NCBI GenBank assembly: GCA_964461505.1
Contig: CAYWUW010000003.1
Span: 38,154 to 102,153 of the forward strand
From: HK-STAS-PATE-42 sp964461505
Lineage (GTDB): Bacteria; Patescibacteriota; Saccharimonadia; Saccharimonadales; HK-STAS-PATE-42
DNA length: 64,000 nt
Direction: 5' to 3'
Notes under the pieces: model-generated
Told to the model about the DNA's origin: nothing
The model's database searches: none
What the model saw: the letters and a program-made list of their open reading frames with translations, nothing else
In this document: positions 1 to 8,836 of the stretch, in pieces
Layout: each line of letters begins with the position of its first letter
Numbering within the stretch: position 1 is the stretch's first letter
Position numbers and translations under genes: made by a program

Positions 1-249
1 AACTTGATTTAGGGTTTCTTGTTCAAAATCTGCGGCTCCTTTAACTGTGTTGACTAAATTTGGAATTAGATCTGCCCGGCGCTGATATTGAGTTTGAACA
101 TTGGCGAATGAGCTATCCACCTTTTGGTTGAGACCAACTAGGTTGTTGTAGCCGGCCACAAGCCAGATAATTAAAATTAGAACTATTCCGGCCAGAACTG
201 CCCTGGTAGTTTGTTTTTTGCTGTATTCTTTGCCTTTAACTTTGACCAT
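1..249 (-). CDS. lemA: LemA family protein, 3' part outside window
   Basis: The first 83 codons are visible; the C-terminus lies left of the window. A short basic N-terminus is followed by one membrane segment (about residues 18-34, VLAGIVLILIIWLVAGYNNL) and then the LemA signature YNNLVGLNQKVD...FANVQTQYQRRADLIPNLV. LemA proteins are membrane-anchored helical bundles of unclear function. The usual WANV is FANV here. The start is supported by an AGGAG ribosome binding site at 256-260. A TATACT -10 box lies at 292-297, and a TAAGCTTA palindrome (284-291) sits between the -10 box and the ribosome binding site. Confidence 0.9.
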   Translation of the reverse strand, partial: MVKVKGKEYSKKQTTRAVLAGIVLILIIWLVAGYNNLVGLNQKVDSSFANVQTQYQRRADLIPNLVNTVKGAADFEQETLNQV

Positions 250-526
250 TTTAAACTCCTTTTTTCATACAAGAACAGTTGCTTAAGCTTAAGTATAACA
301 AAAGTTAATTTGAGAGGAGTTTTTAGAATGAGATCCTCGATAAATTCTTGCGTAATTTTCAAGGATCGGCAGCAGATGATCCTTTCTGATTTTTTCTTCT
401 CCCTCTTTTTGAATAAATAGAGGATAGGATTCCTGCGCCAGGTGATCCCCCGAGTGGTTCGGCGCAGCTAAGCGGGATCGAGGATCTTTTTAGAACTTAT
501 TATAAGATTAAGATTTGGTATTAAGT
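250..526. other. Intergenic region with palindromic repeat
   Basis: It holds the lemA promoter region with a TAAGCTTA copy, a 36-bp palindromic repeat at 332-367 that recurs at 14816-14851, and an imperfect repeat-like stretch at about 430-490 ending in GATCGAGGATC and a T-run. I see no convincing gene. Confidence 0.5.
332..367. repeat. 36-bp palindromic repeat, copy 1
   Basis: It begins GATCCTCGATAAATTC and ends AATTTTCAAGGATC, so the ends are inverted. The second copy at 14816-14851 has the same length and differs only in the loop and a few stem bases. It can form a hairpin of about 14 bp with an internal mismatch. Confidence 0.7.
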
Positions 527-1954
527 TTAGATTTGGGATTCGACTTTTTCGGCCCATTCTTGCAGAGATTCAATCAGCTTTTGTTGCTTTGGTTTAAGGC
601 TCGGCAGAAGTTGGGCGAGTTCTTGTTGGTAGGTTGCAAGAGGTGGAATATCGCCAGAACCATCTTTAAGCTTAAGCTGAAGATATTCTACCCAATCTAA
701 TTTTTCGGGCTGAGAGAGAGCTTTTGGGTAATTTCTGGCTTTATAGAGCGTTAGGAGTTTGGGTAAACGCGAATCTTCAAATTCAAATTTATTAAGCTTA
801 AGATCTTTTAAAGAGGCTACGCGAACAGCGGCCGAGGCGTTGCGGTCGGCATCGTTTAAGAATCCATCATAAAGTTGCAAATCAGGATCTGTTTTAGCTG
901 GCCACTTTTTATCATCTGGCTTGTAGGCCTCGTAAACTTTTTGCGAAAACGAGGTTAGGTTGGCCTTAAGTTTAGCAAGATTTTGTTGGATTTGTTTTAG
1001 ATCTAAATTGATGTTTTTAGCGGTTTGCGGTGTGATTACCTCTAACGGAGCAAGAGATGGGGCTTTATTGAATTGAACCATTTTAACTGGCAGGCGCTTT
1101 TCTTGGTATTCTCCTAAATGATTTTTGTTGGTGTAGGTAAGGCGCTTAAGTTGTGCGGGGCTAAGCTTAAAGAATTCAGTTGGATCGTAGCGGAGATCGT
1201 AAACAAGAATTCCGCCTGCACGCCCTGGAGTTGGGCAAAGTGGAAAAACGATGCTTGTGTGTAAATCACCACTTGGGAATCGTGGAGTTATATGCACGAC
1301 TGGTTTGGGGGATTCGAGATCTAAATAACTTGCGGCCATGTTTTTATCTTTAAGCTTAAGGTGAAAATCAAAGAGCTTGGGCTGCTTGAGTTTGATGAGG
1401 CGGGCGATATCTAGCGTAACTTCAACATCGCTTAGCGCATCGTGAGCGCTGGTGTGTTCTAGCTTGTTGGCTTTGGCAAGTTCTTCGAGCGTGTTGGTTG
1501 GAGTTCCGTCGGGCTTGAATGGCCAGTTGATGCCTTCTGGCCGCAAGGCTCTGGTGGTGCGCACTAAGCTTAAGATATCCCAGCGTGATCTGCCATCCTT
1601 CCACTGCCATTCGTAAGCATCATAAAAGTTTCGCCAGAGTGTGAAGCGCATAAACTCATCGTCAAAATCTATTGTGTTGAATCCTGTGATAATTGTGTTT
1701 GGAAGAAGGAGTTCTTGATGTAATTTTTTGAGGAATTCGGGTTCGCTGATGCCTTTTTGGGTGCTTTGTGGAGTTATTGCGGTGGTTAAAATTGCCCAGG
1801 GATTTGGCAAAACCTCTGGGTTAAGTTTAATTAGCCAATTGACGCGTTTGAGTTCTTGAAGATTTTCATCTGTTAGAATGGCGGCGAATTGCATTATGCG
1901 GTGGAGGCTGGGTTTGAGGCCGGTGGTTTCGAGATCGTAAAACAGAAAGTTCAT
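527..1954 (-). CDS. sbcB: Exodeoxyribonuclease I
   Basis: A 475-aa 3'-5' single-strand DNA exonuclease of the DnaQ (DEDDh) superfamily, the same length as the Escherichia coli enzyme. ExoI digests 3' tails in recombination and mismatch repair. The metal-binding motifs are DLETTG near residue 7 (ExoI), GFNTIDFDDEFMR near 95 (ExoII) and HDALSDVEVTLDIA near 175 (ExoIII). The C-terminal half matches the exonuclease I C-terminal region. A longer frame runs to 2017, but its extra 21 residues are translated from a GTCCTGAG...GAAGG repeat. A TGC-TATACT extended -10 box (1964-1969) ends 9 nt before the ATG at 1954, so I take that ATG and predict a leaderless mRNA. Confidence 0.93.
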   Translation of the reverse strand: MNFLFYDLETTGLKPSLHRIMQFAAILTDENLQELKRVNWLIKLNPEVLPNPWAILTTAITPQSTQKGISEPEFLKKLHQELLLPNTIITGFNTIDFDDEFMRFTLWRNFYDAYEWQWKDGRSRWDILSLVRTTRALRPEGINWPFKPDGTPTNTLEELAKANKLEHTSAHDALSDVEVTLDIARLIKLKQPKLFDFHLKLKDKNMAASYLDLESPKPVVHITPRFPSGDLHTSIVFPLCPTPGRAGGILVYDLRYDPTEFFKLSPAQLKRLTYTNKNHLGEYQEKRLPVKMVQFNKAPSLAPLEVITPQTAKNINLDLKQIQQNLAKLKANLTSFSQKVYEAYKPDDKKWPAKTDPDLQLYDGFLNDADRNASAAVRVASLKDLKLNKFEFEDSRLPKLLTLYKARNYPKALSQPEKLDWVEYLQLKLKDGSGDIPPLATYQQELAQLLPSLKPKQQKLIESLQEWAEKVESQI

Positions 1955-1983
1955 CTTAAGTTTAGTATAGCACTCGCCTTCTC

Positions 1984-2015
1984 TGTCGTCCTGAGCAAAG
2001 TCGAAGGCTTTCTGC
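1984..2015. repeat. GTCCTGAG...GAAGG palindromic repeat
   Basis: A degenerate member of the GTCATCCTGAGC...GAAGGATCT family also seen at 11170-11210, 12313-12349 and 35952-35978. It sits between sbcB and fba and creates a spurious N-terminal extension of sbcB. Confidence 0.6.
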
Positions 2016-2025
2016 ACAATTAAGC

Positions 2026-2934
2026 TTAGGCTAAAGCTTTGCCTTCGGAGCCGAAAGCGCGGATTTTTTCTTCGATAACCTCTTGAGTTGCGTCGTTGAC
2101 TTGTTCCATTAATTTCATTACAGAAAATTCGGCCGGATTATCTGCGAGGGCTTTTTCTAAGGCTTGACGGTGCGCAATGCGCACATCGGTATTAATATTG
2201 ATTTTGGAAACTCCGATTTTGGCGGCTTCTTCAAAATAGAAGAGTGGCGTTCCGGAACCTCCGTGCAGGCTAACGGAACATGGCAAAGCGTTGCAAACTT
2301 CTTGCAGTAAACTTAAGTTTAGTTGTTTTGGGGCTGGATATGAGCCGTGAAGGTTTCCAACAGAGGCGGCAAAGATGTCGATATCGGTGTCATGAACGAA
2401 TTCTAGAGCCGTTTTGGGGTCTGAAAAGTTCTTTTTAACTTCTTCGTAATCAATTTGTTCATCGTGGAGGTTAGAGCTTCCGGCAAAATAATGCATCTCG
2501 CTTTCTACTATAGCGCCGGTAAACCGGGCGTATTCGGTAACTTGTTTGGTTTTTTGAATGATTTCTTCTAGCGGAGCGGAATGATCTTTTTGAGAAATAT
2601 CAATATGAACAAACTCAAAGCCGATATCGATAGCCTCTTTGGCAAGCTTGACAGAAGGGCCGTGATCTAAATTGAGATAAACTTCGACGCCATATTCATC
2701 TTTATAATTATCAACAAGATCGCGGGCGTTTTCTAGGCCAATGGAATCTGCCTCTGATTCGCTAAGATTAATTATAACTGGAGCCTTAAGCTTAGCGGCG
2801 GCTTTGATAATAGAAATGAGGATGTCTTGGGAATCGATGTTAAACGCCCCCACGGCAAATTTTTGTTGATGAGCGCGCAGCATTAGCTGTCTAGCTTTAG
2901 AGGTTGAAGCGCGAATTTGTTTTAGACTAGCCAT
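2026..2934 (-). CDS. fba: Class II fructose-bisphosphate aldolase family protein
   Basis: A 302-aa zinc-dependent TIM-barrel aldolase that reversibly cleaves fructose-1,6-bisphosphate or a related ketose bisphosphate such as tagatose. Visible motifs are FNIDSQDI (residues 30-37), the zinc/catalytic NLDHG near 88, and the phosphate-binding SLHGGSGTP near 222 followed by KININTD. The fold spans the whole protein. The exact sugar (fba versus kbaY/gatY) cannot be settled by eye. The stop codon lies inside the palindrome TAAGCTTA at 2021-2028. It is monocistronic with sbcB downstream. Confidence 0.9.
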   Translation of the reverse strand: MASLKQIRASTSKARQLMLRAHQQKFAVGAFNIDSQDILISIIKAAAKLKAPVIINLSESEADSIGLENARDLVDNYKDEYGVEVYLNLDHGPSVKLAKEAIDIGFEFVHIDISQKDHSAPLEEIIQKTKQVTEYARFTGAIVESEMHYFAGSSNLHDEQIDYEEVKKNFSDPKTALEFVHDTDIDIFAASVGNLHGSYPAPKQLNLSLLQEVCNALPCSVSLHGGSGTPLFYFEEAAKIGVSKININTDVRIAHRQALEKALADNPAEFSVMKLMEQVNDATQEVIEEKIRAFGSEGKALA

Positions 2935-3366
2935 TCTTTTTTGTGTAAAGCTTTGCCCGCCGATGTAGCTTTAAACTTTTATTAAGCTTAAGTTTAGCAT
3001 ATTCTTGCCTAGGCATTGAAGCTTAATTTTTTGCTTCTGTTTTTTTTGCGTAGCATGGATTCTGCTCTGCAGCGGGATGACGGAGGCGGGAACTTAAATC
3101 CAATCTAAGATTTGTCATCTCGAGCCTGCCGAGAGATCTCTTGGATACAGTTAAATCTTAGAATTCATCTTAAGTCTTCTTATTCCTCCCCCAGGGGAGA
3201 GCCTGCCCCGCATTCATCGCGGGGTGGCCTGAAAGGCCTGAGGGGGCTTTTTAGAGTTTGTTAAGTTTAGCTTTTTAAAACTCTTAAGCTTGCATAGTTA
3301 TAATTTTTAGAGTTAAAATGTTTGTTAAGTTTAGTGAAAAAGTAAGATTTTAGAGGATTATCATCA
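2935..3366. repeat. Intergenic region with a cluster of palindromic repeats
   Basis: It contains TAAGCTTA/TAAGTTTA copies at 2983-2995, about 3252 and about 3324. There are three repeat elements: 3050-3081 (GTAGCATGGATT...GGGATGACGG), 3113-3144 (GTCATCTCGAGCCTGCC...GATCTCTTGG) and 3185-3250 (GC-rich, CCCCAGGGGAGAGCC...GAGGGGGC). The right part carries a TATAAT -10 box (3299-3304) and an AGAGGA ribosome binding site (3352-3357) for the next gene. Confidence 0.65.
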
Positions 3367-4278
3367 ATGCAGTTAGAAGAACTCCAAGCAGCTAGAAGTG
3401 CGGTTACAGAAATATCTGCAACAGAATTTGCAGAGGAATTTAGTGGTGGTAAAAATCAAGCAGAAAGGCTAAGCCAATCTTGGCGAGTTCGTGGCGAAGG
3501 AGCCGGCCAGCAGGCTGTAAACTTATATGCTCTAGATCCGAAAGATGTGGTTATTGGGGGTGGTAGATGTAAAGGCTGGTGCCGGGTCTGTGCCATGCAA
3601 TTAGTAGGAATGAGAAACGCAGCCAACACAGAACTAAGAAGGGATGTTACTTTGAGTGATGAACCTCAGCCTGTTGCCAAGTGGGTAACGGAATTTGTAA
3701 TCGGGATTAATGACAGCATGGGTGTAGGTAAGACGGCAGATGAAAGGCGTAAAGAACTCTTCTTACCGTTTGTAGATAGCCTGACCGTAGCTAGCAACAA
3801 ATCGATGAAGGTGGCCAAAAAAGGAGCTCACCAAATAGCAGATTGGGTAGTGCGAGGTTTATTGCCAGAAGTTTTTGACGATGATAAGTTCAAGCAAGTT
3901 CCTGAAATGGCCGAACAAGCTGCTGCCTTGAGAGCCTTGGGTGAGATAACGAGCGAAAGCAAAGCTAGGCGTGCTAAGTATGCGGCTAGGCATGCTGAGT
4001 ATGCGGCTGGGTATACTGGGTGTGCTGGGCATGTGGCTGGGTGTGCTGGGTATGCGGCTAGGTATGCTAGGCATGCTGGGTATGCGGCTAGGTATGCTGG
4101 GTATGCGGCTAGGTATAGCACCTTAGTGCTTGGCTGGGAGAAAGTTGGGGAATTGTTAGTGCCGGCTCTGGCTAAACTAATAGCAAGTTCAGTGCCGAAA
4201 GAACAAGCTCACTTGGCTGTGGCCAGAAGTAACGCTGATGTTGCTAGAGCTTTAGAAGAAATGGGAAAAGCGGCTTAG
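3367..4278 (+). CDS. Hypothetical protein with Tyr/Ala/Gly/Arg heptad repeats
   Basis: 303 aa, not recognised. Near residues 61-70 it has a Cys cluster, CKGWCRVC (C-x3-C-x2-C), but no other radical-SAM feature. Residues about 198-250 are a degenerate tandem repeat of the type GYAARYA, encoded by an imperfect 21-bp DNA repeat at about 3961-4120. The flanks are helical and charged. A TATAAT box and an AGAGGA ribosome binding site support the start. The gene contains no TAAGCTTA although its neighbours are full of it, which suggests acquisition or fast turnover. Confidence 0.75.
   Translation: MQLEELQAARSAVTEISATEFAEEFSGGKNQAERLSQSWRVRGEGAGQQAVNLYALDPKDVVIGGGRCKGWCRVCAMQLVGMRNAANTELRRDVTLSDEPQPVAKWVTEFVIGINDSMGVGKTADERRKELFLPFVDSLTVASNKSMKVAKKGAHQIADWVVRGLLPEVFDDDKFKQVPEMAEQAAALRALGEITSESKARRAKYAARHAEYAAGYTGCAGHVAGCAGYAARYARHAGYAARYAGYAARYSTLVLGWEKVGELLVPALAKLIASSVPKEQAHLAVARSNADVARALEEMGKAA
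3961..4120 (+). repeat. Imperfect 21-bp tandem repeat within CDS
   Basis: Units resemble GGGTATGCGGCTAGGTATGC and drift by GGG/AGG and TATGCGG/CATGCTG changes. All units stay in frame and encode YAARYAG-like heptads. This is typical of slippage-prone coding repeats that vary in copy number between strains. Confidence 0.8.
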
Positions 4279-4306
4279 CAAAAAAACGCTCAAAAAGAAG
4301 TTAAGC

Positions 4307-6001
4307 TTAAGAAACAATGATTACCGGCGTGCCGATATCAACAAAGTTATAAACCCACTGCGCATCGTTGTTGCTCATTCCCATGCAGCCGTGCGAGGTG
4401 TTTTCAACGCCGAATTTGTTATGCCAGTAAACTCCGTGCATGGCGTAACCTCCGGCTTTAAAGTAGGCCACCCATTCAATGTTCGGAACCGAGTAATAAT
4501 CTGCCGTTCCTGGCCGGCCACCGGTCATGGTTTTAACTCTTACTTTGCGTAAAACAGAATAATTGCCAGTTGGCGTTGGTGTAGAGCTTTTGCCAGAAGA
4601 CATTGGGAATGAGTTTACCAAATTGGCTCCTTCGTAGGCGTAAACTCTAAATTTAGAAATATCGGCAAAAATCCAGCGTCCGCCACTGGCGGCAATGTTT
4701 TCGGTTGGGGCGGCTTGCTCGCTAAATTCAAGGTTGATGGTTCCAGATTTGGCACTTAGCAACAAGCTATAAAGTTGAGATTTGGCAGAACTTAAATTGC
4801 TGACCTGTTGGCCAGAAATTCCTTCTTGCAGCAAGATTTCGCCTCCCTCAATATTGGCAACCAGGCGCTTTTCCATCTTACGATTTAGTTTTTTTGCTAG
4901 ATTATCTAAATAGGCATCGCTTTTGGCTTGGCTAAACTTAACTTGATAGCTAGAATTGGCAGGTTCTGGAGTTAGAACAATCCAATCTTTAAGTTCGCTA
5001 GAACTTGGCGAATAGCTTTTTTGTGGAGTTTGAAAACTGATTTTGTTTTGCAAATAAGAATTGGCTAAACTTAGCGGCTGAGTTAAATTATCAGCCAAGA
5101 TATCTGGATTGACGTTGCTAATTGTTAAGTTTAGCTGCGAGGAATCTAGCTTGCTAAGCTTAAGTTGGAGCTCAGAAGCAAGTTTTTTGGAATCGATTCC
5201 AAGCCCTGATACTTCTGGAACAACTATAAACTTATTTTGATCTGTATTAAATTCAACTTTAGCGTCTTCTGGCAAACGCCCATCAGAATAATTGATTTTG
5301 AGAAATTCCTTAAGCTTAGGTTCGCTGTAAGAGAACTTGGCTTCGATATTGCGAGATTTAAATAGTTCAAACGGCTTTTGCCAGAATCTGTAAGAATTAA
5401 GCTTAGCGCTTAGAGCTTGCTGACTTTGTTCAATTTGGGGGCTGAAGCCGAGTTCTTGCGGGGTAAAACTCTTGCTTTGATTTTGGTAACTTAAGTTTAG
5501 TTTATAGCCATCAAGTTGGTTATTGATTTGCTGGAAGGCCTCTTGTTTGTTGCTACTTAAAGCTTGGCCAGCAAAAGTGGTTTTAGGCAAAATCTTATTT
5601 TTAAAGATTAAATTTGGTAGCAGGAAAAAGAGAAGTAGAAGGGTGGCTGGAATTAATCCAAAAAGAATTTTTTTAGATTTAAACTTAGTAAACTGAGTGA
5701 ATTTAGATAATTTAGATTTCGCAACCGGAGCTAGAATTGAATTCGGAATTGGAGTTGGGATTTGGGCTTCGGGCTTTTTTGGTGATTTTTTAGAGTTGGA
5801 CTTAAGTTTAGCAGAAGCTTTAGATTTGGTCTTTTTTTTAGAGTTAGCTTGCAGAGTTGGTTTGGAGCTGGTTTTTTTGCCAGGGTTTGGATTTTGAGTA
5901 GAACTCAAATTTTGAGCCGAGCTGCTTGTTGAGCTATCTGCCCCGCTACTTTCGGCTAAGCTTAACTTACCGAGAGATTCTGAAATATGGATATGTCTCA
6001 C
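4307..6001 (-). CDS. L,D-transpeptidase (YkuD) with N-terminal anchor
   Basis: 564 aa. The C-terminal about 125 residues form a YkuD catalytic domain with MHGVYWHNKFG and the nucleophile motif SHGCMGMS, which makes 3-3 peptidoglycan crosslinks or attaches proteins to the wall. Residues 1-105 are a Ser/Lys/Pro-rich low-complexity cytoplasmic tail. A membrane segment follows at about 113-133. The middle (about 145-410) contains two regions like the putative peptidoglycan-binding domains usually found in front of YkuD. The start codon is GTG. A TATAAT box (6034-6039) lies about 30 nt upstream. The stop codon is within TAAGCTTA (4302-4309). Confidence 0.88.
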   Translation of the reverse strand: MRHIHISESLGKLSLAESSGADSSTSSSAQNLSSTQNPNPGKKTSSKPTLQANSKKKTKSKASAKLKSNSKKSPKKPEAQIPTPIPNSILAPVAKSKLSKFTQFTKFKSKKILFGLIPATLLLLFFLLPNLIFKNKILPKTTFAGQALSSNKQEAFQQINNQLDGYKLNLSYQNQSKSFTPQELGFSPQIEQSQQALSAKLNSYRFWQKPFELFKSRNIEAKFSYSEPKLKEFLKINYSDGRLPEDAKVEFNTDQNKFIVVPEVSGLGIDSKKLASELQLKLSKLDSSQLNLTISNVNPDILADNLTQPLSLANSYLQNKISFQTPQKSYSPSSSELKDWIVLTPEPANSSYQVKFSQAKSDAYLDNLAKKLNRKMEKRLVANIEGGEILLQEGISGQQVSNLSSAKSQLYSLLLSAKSGTINLEFSEQAAPTENIAASGGRWIFADISKFRVYAYEGANLVNSFPMSSGKSSTPTPTGNYSVLRKVRVKTMTGGRPGTADYYSVPNIEWVAYFKAGGYAMHGVYWHNKFGVENTSHGCMGMSNNDAQWVYNFVDIGTPVIIVS

Positions 6002-6059
6002 CCTGACAAAACTTAATTTTGTTTTCTATCCTAATTATACAACAAAAATTCAGAAAATT

Positions 6060-7070
6060 CTACTTCTTTTTTGATGACTTCTTAGCTTTAGATTTTACAC
6101 TAGTCTTCTTTTTAACAGAAGCTTTTTTGGAATTGTTTTTTTTAGAATTAGTTTTAGGTTTGCTTTTAGCGCTTGCGGTTGGAGTGGATTTTTTGGAATT
6201 AGTGGTGGCTTGTGCTGCTTTTGGAGTTGGTTTTGAATTTTGCTTGGCCTCTTTGCCGGTTAGAACTTTAACTGTTGGCTTGGATTGTTCTTCAGTAACT
6301 TCGGCATGTTTTTCTTGTTGCAGAATAAAATATTGTTGGAAGATGGCTACAAGAGCTCCGGCTGCAAGATAAAAGCTGATTGCACCTTCTACGCTTAATG
6401 AAATCCAGCCGAAAAGCAGAACCATGATGTAGGGCATTGAGTTTTGCAACTTTTCGTTTGGATCGTCGGTTTGGGCTTTTTTTGGAGGTAGAGTTTGGCG
6501 AACTTGCAAAAATTGAATTAAGATTGAGGCAATTGCAACAACTAGAACTGGGATGTAGACTTCGTTATTGGCAAATGGACGCCGGGCGAGATCTGCCCAA
6601 TCGGCAAAAGTTGTAATTTGATGACCTCCGCTAGAAAGTACATCTTTAACGTAACTTAAATCTTTAACAGGGCCATAAAGTAGATTAGCGAGGTTTTGGG
6701 TTCCGTTGAAGGCTGTTCTAACTGCTGAGTAAATGGCGATAAAAAGTGGGAGCTGCACAATAAGAGTTCCGATAGAAGAAAATGGGCTAATGCCATATTT
6801 TTTGTAAACTGCCACCGTTTCGCGATTGACTTTTTCGAGTATGGCGCGATCTTTTGAGCCTTTAGATTGAGCGCGAATCTTTTTTACCTCTGGGGCAACT
6901 TTTTGCATAACACGAGTTTGGTGAATCTGCTTTTTGATGAGCGGCCACATTAATAAGCGAACGATAATTGTGAAAACTAGAATGGCGAGGCCAAGATCTT
7001 GCCCTGGAATAAAGTTTTGAATTGTAATAAGAAGGTTAAGAACTGGTTTTACAAAAATTGTTTGCCACAT
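6060..7070 (-). CDS. yidC: Membrane protein insertase YidC/Oxa1
   Basis: 336 aa, inserting and folding inner-membrane proteins alone or with Sec. It is the short Gram-positive/CPR type without the large periplasmic domain. Five membrane segments are visible, with the cytoplasmic loop after the first rich in Lys and carrying QTRVMQKVAPEVKKI, then KYGISPFSSIGTLIVQLPLF. The last about 75 residues are Lys/Ser/Thr-rich and very basic, as in insertases that touch the ribosome. The usual neighbours rnpA, rpmH and jag are absent. Confidence 0.92.
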   Translation of the reverse strand: MWQTIFVKPVLNLLITIQNFIPGQDLGLAILVFTIIVRLLMWPLIKKQIHQTRVMQKVAPEVKKIRAQSKGSKDRAILEKVNRETVAVYKKYGISPFSSIGTLIVQLPLFIAIYSAVRTAFNGTQNLANLLYGPVKDLSYVKDVLSSGGHQITTFADWADLARRPFANNEVYIPVLVVAIASILIQFLQVRQTLPPKKAQTDDPNEKLQNSMPYIMVLLFGWISLSVEGAISFYLAAGALVAIFQQYFILQQEKHAEVTEEQSKPTVKVLTGKEAKQNSKPTPKAAQATTNSKKSTPTASAKSKPKTNSKKNNSKKASVKKKTSVKSKAKKSSKKK

Positions 7071-7610
7071 AAAATTTAGAAAAAGGTTTTTTAGATTTGG
7101 TTGTTTGTTGTTTAAAGAAGATTATAGCTTAAAACTATTCTTTGAGAAAAGTGATTAAGCTTAATTCCTTTTTTTATATCCCCAGTCAAAAGAAAGACAT
7201 CAATAAGAGTAGAGCTTATTCCAGCTTGTCTGGAATATCCCTTACTTTTTATAGAAGATAGCCCGAATAAATCGAACTAAGCTTAACTCCCGCCGCTGTC
7301 ATCCCCAGCCTGACTGGGGATCCAATCAAAAAAGAATCCTTTATTTAATTAGATCCTGAAACAAGCACGTCATGGCGACATGCCATGGTTCGGGATGACA
7401 GAGTTGGTGGTTCGGGATGACAAAGAAAGATACGCTTACTGAAACCCAAGAGATCTCTCGTCAGGCTCGAGATGACAACTCTTAGGCTAGACTTAAGCTC
7501 CACTACTGTCATCCCCACTCCTTCCTCCGTCATCCCGGCGCAGGCCGGGATCCATGCTACGCAGGAATAAGAAGGCTAAGCTTAATCAAAAATGCTAGAG
7601 TAAAGAATGT
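7071..7610. repeat. Intergenic cluster of palindromic repeats
   Basis: About 540 bp with no gene I can support. Several elements of the GTCATCC/GGGATGAC family are stacked: 7298-7326 (GTCATCCCCAGCC...GGGGATCC), 7346-7402, 7409-7485 (ending GCTCGAGATGACAAC) and 7506-7565 (GTCATCCCGGCGCAGG...GGGATCC). A small inverted repeat TTCCAGCTTGTCTGGAA lies at about 7220. Three TAAGCTTA copies lie at about 7155, 7278 and 7577. Confidence 0.7.
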
Positions 7611-8093
7611 ATGCGAATTTTAGGAATTGACCCAGGAACGGGAATCGTTGGTTTTGGTGTAATTGATGTTCTCAATGGAAATAGTTACAAGCTGGTAGAT
7701 GCGGGGGTGATTAGAACTCCGGTAAATCAGGAACTCAGCGAAAGGTTAGAAACAATTTTTGCGGAAATTTCTGAGGTTATTAAGCAGAACAAGCCAGATT
7801 GGGTAAGTATCGAAAAGTTATTTTTTGCGCAAAATGTAACTACGGCAATTAGTGTGAGTCATGCTAGAGGAGTTTTGATGCTGGCGGCAAAGCTGGCTAG
7901 GCTTAAGGTGGCAGAATATACGCCTCTGCAAATTAAGCAGGCTCTAACTGGTTACGGCAGAGCTGATAAAAAGCAAGTTCAGGCTATGGTGCAGGTTATT
8001 TTGGAACTTGATGAGCCAATTAAGCAAGATGATTGTGCAGATGCGGTGGCAGCGGCAATTTGCCACGCGATGAGTTCTGGCTTTGAGGCTTAA
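7611..8093 (+). CDS. ruvC: Holliday junction endonuclease RuvC
   Basis: 160 aa. A dimeric RNase H-fold nuclease that cuts Holliday junctions with RuvAB. The acidic active site is visible: GIDPGTGIVGFGV (Asp near residue 7), SIEKLFF (Glu near 68) and DDCADAVAAAICH near 143-155. Length is normal. No ruvA or ruvB is adjacent. A TGC-TAGAGT extended -10 box (7596-7601) lies 9 nt before the ATG, so a leaderless mRNA is likely. The stop overlaps TTAAGTTTAAG, which also supplies the stop of the convergent gene. Confidence 0.95.
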   Translation: MRILGIDPGTGIVGFGVIDVLNGNSYKLVDAGVIRTPVNQELSERLETIFAEISEVIKQNKPDWVSIEKLFFAQNVTTAISVSHARGVLMLAAKLARLKVAEYTPLQIKQALTGYGRADKKQVQAMVQVILELDEPIKQDDCADAVAAAICHAMSSGFEA

Positions 8094-8095
8094 GT

Positions 8096-8800
8096 TTAAG
8101 CGACTTTTTTGAATATTCCTGCCTGATATGAGAAGCTGCTACCTTGATGCTCAACATGACAATACCGTGTTTCTGCAAGGTTTAAACCTGCCTCTTCAAA
8201 CGTTGATACAACTAGTTTTTCTATCGTAGACGAGCCTAGCTGAGGATTTATTTCTGTAGATAAATGAGAATCGTAAACTATTGGTATACCTAGAGGTGAG
8301 AGCCAGGCTTCACCGCCAGGAACCAACACTCGAGAAACCTCTGATGCAGCCTGCTGGAGATCTTTTAGAATTAAGTTATCCGGAAGTGGTTTGCCTTTTA
8401 CAACATGTTGCCCATGAAGAGCCTCCACCCAAAGAAGGGGGAGACTCCAAGTTGAGATTACGGTATGGAAAGCTTCTTTTGTGAAGGGCAGTTTTTGCGC
8501 AATGCCTTTAACTTGAGCCCCATATCTTCCAAACGAAGTAGTGGGATCTAAGCTTACATAGTGGGCATCTGGAGCCAGAGCGCGGAGGTTCTGCTCGACA
8601 TAACCGTTATGAGCACTACCTAAGTTGAGTATCCTTCCGCCAGATAATCTATTTCTGTACTCATCTATATCATGAACATTCCATATAAACCTACCGAAAT
8701 CGGTAAAAAGAGACGCCCCTTTCGCTACTCCCGCGCCAGTATTCTGAAAAACCAAATTCCTGCCATCCCCATATTGAGATACTGGTCTTACATTATTCAT
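8096..8800 (-). CDS. SAM-dependent methyltransferase-like protein
   Basis: 234 aa. The class I methyltransferase fold is suggested by RILNLGSAHNGYVEQNL (motif I, glycine-rich but divergent), HYVSLDPTT (acidic end of strand 2), QKLPFTKEAFHTVISTWSLP (motif IV region) and SRVLVPGGEAWLSP (strand 5). The substrate is unknown. A longer frame to 8836 would start with TTG, but that triplet is part of a -35 box. The promoter TTGAAA-17-TATAAT ends 7 nt before the ATG at 8800, fixing the start and predicting a leaderless mRNA. Confidence 0.75.
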   Translation of the reverse strand: MNNVRPVSQYGDGRNLVFQNTGAGVAKGASLFTDFGRFIWNVHDIDEYRNRLSGGRILNLGSAHNGYVEQNLRALAPDAHYVSLDPTTSFGRYGAQVKGIAQKLPFTKEAFHTVISTWSLPLLWVEALHGQHVVKGKPLPDNLILKDLQQAASEVSRVLVPGGEAWLSPLGIPIVYDSHLSTEINPQLGSSTIEKLVVSTFEEAGLNLAETRYCHVEHQGSSFSYQAGIFKKVA

Positions 8801-8807
8801 CTTGTTT

Positions 8808-8836
8808 ATTATAGCATAAGATAGATTGTTTTTCAA
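8808..8836 (-). promoter_or_regulatory. Sigma70-type promoter of methyltransferase gene
   Basis: On the minus strand, TTGAAA (8831-8836), a 17-bp spacer and TGC-TATAAT (8808-8813). The -10 box ends 7 nt before the ATG at 8800, so transcription should start at or next to the start codon. Confidence 0.85.

Noticed and set aside
211..420. Open frame on the plus strand antisense to the lemA 5' end
   Set aside because: It overlaps the lemA start on the other strand, is Phe-rich, and its later part is a palindromic repeat.
1955..2017. N-terminal extension of exonuclease I
   Set aside because: The extra residues are translated from a palindromic repeat, and the -10 box lies inside this stretch.
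3828..4121. Pro/Tyr/Ala repeat protein on the minus strand
   Set aside because: It is the antisense reading of the heptad-repeat gene, which has its own promoter and ribosome binding site on the plus strand.
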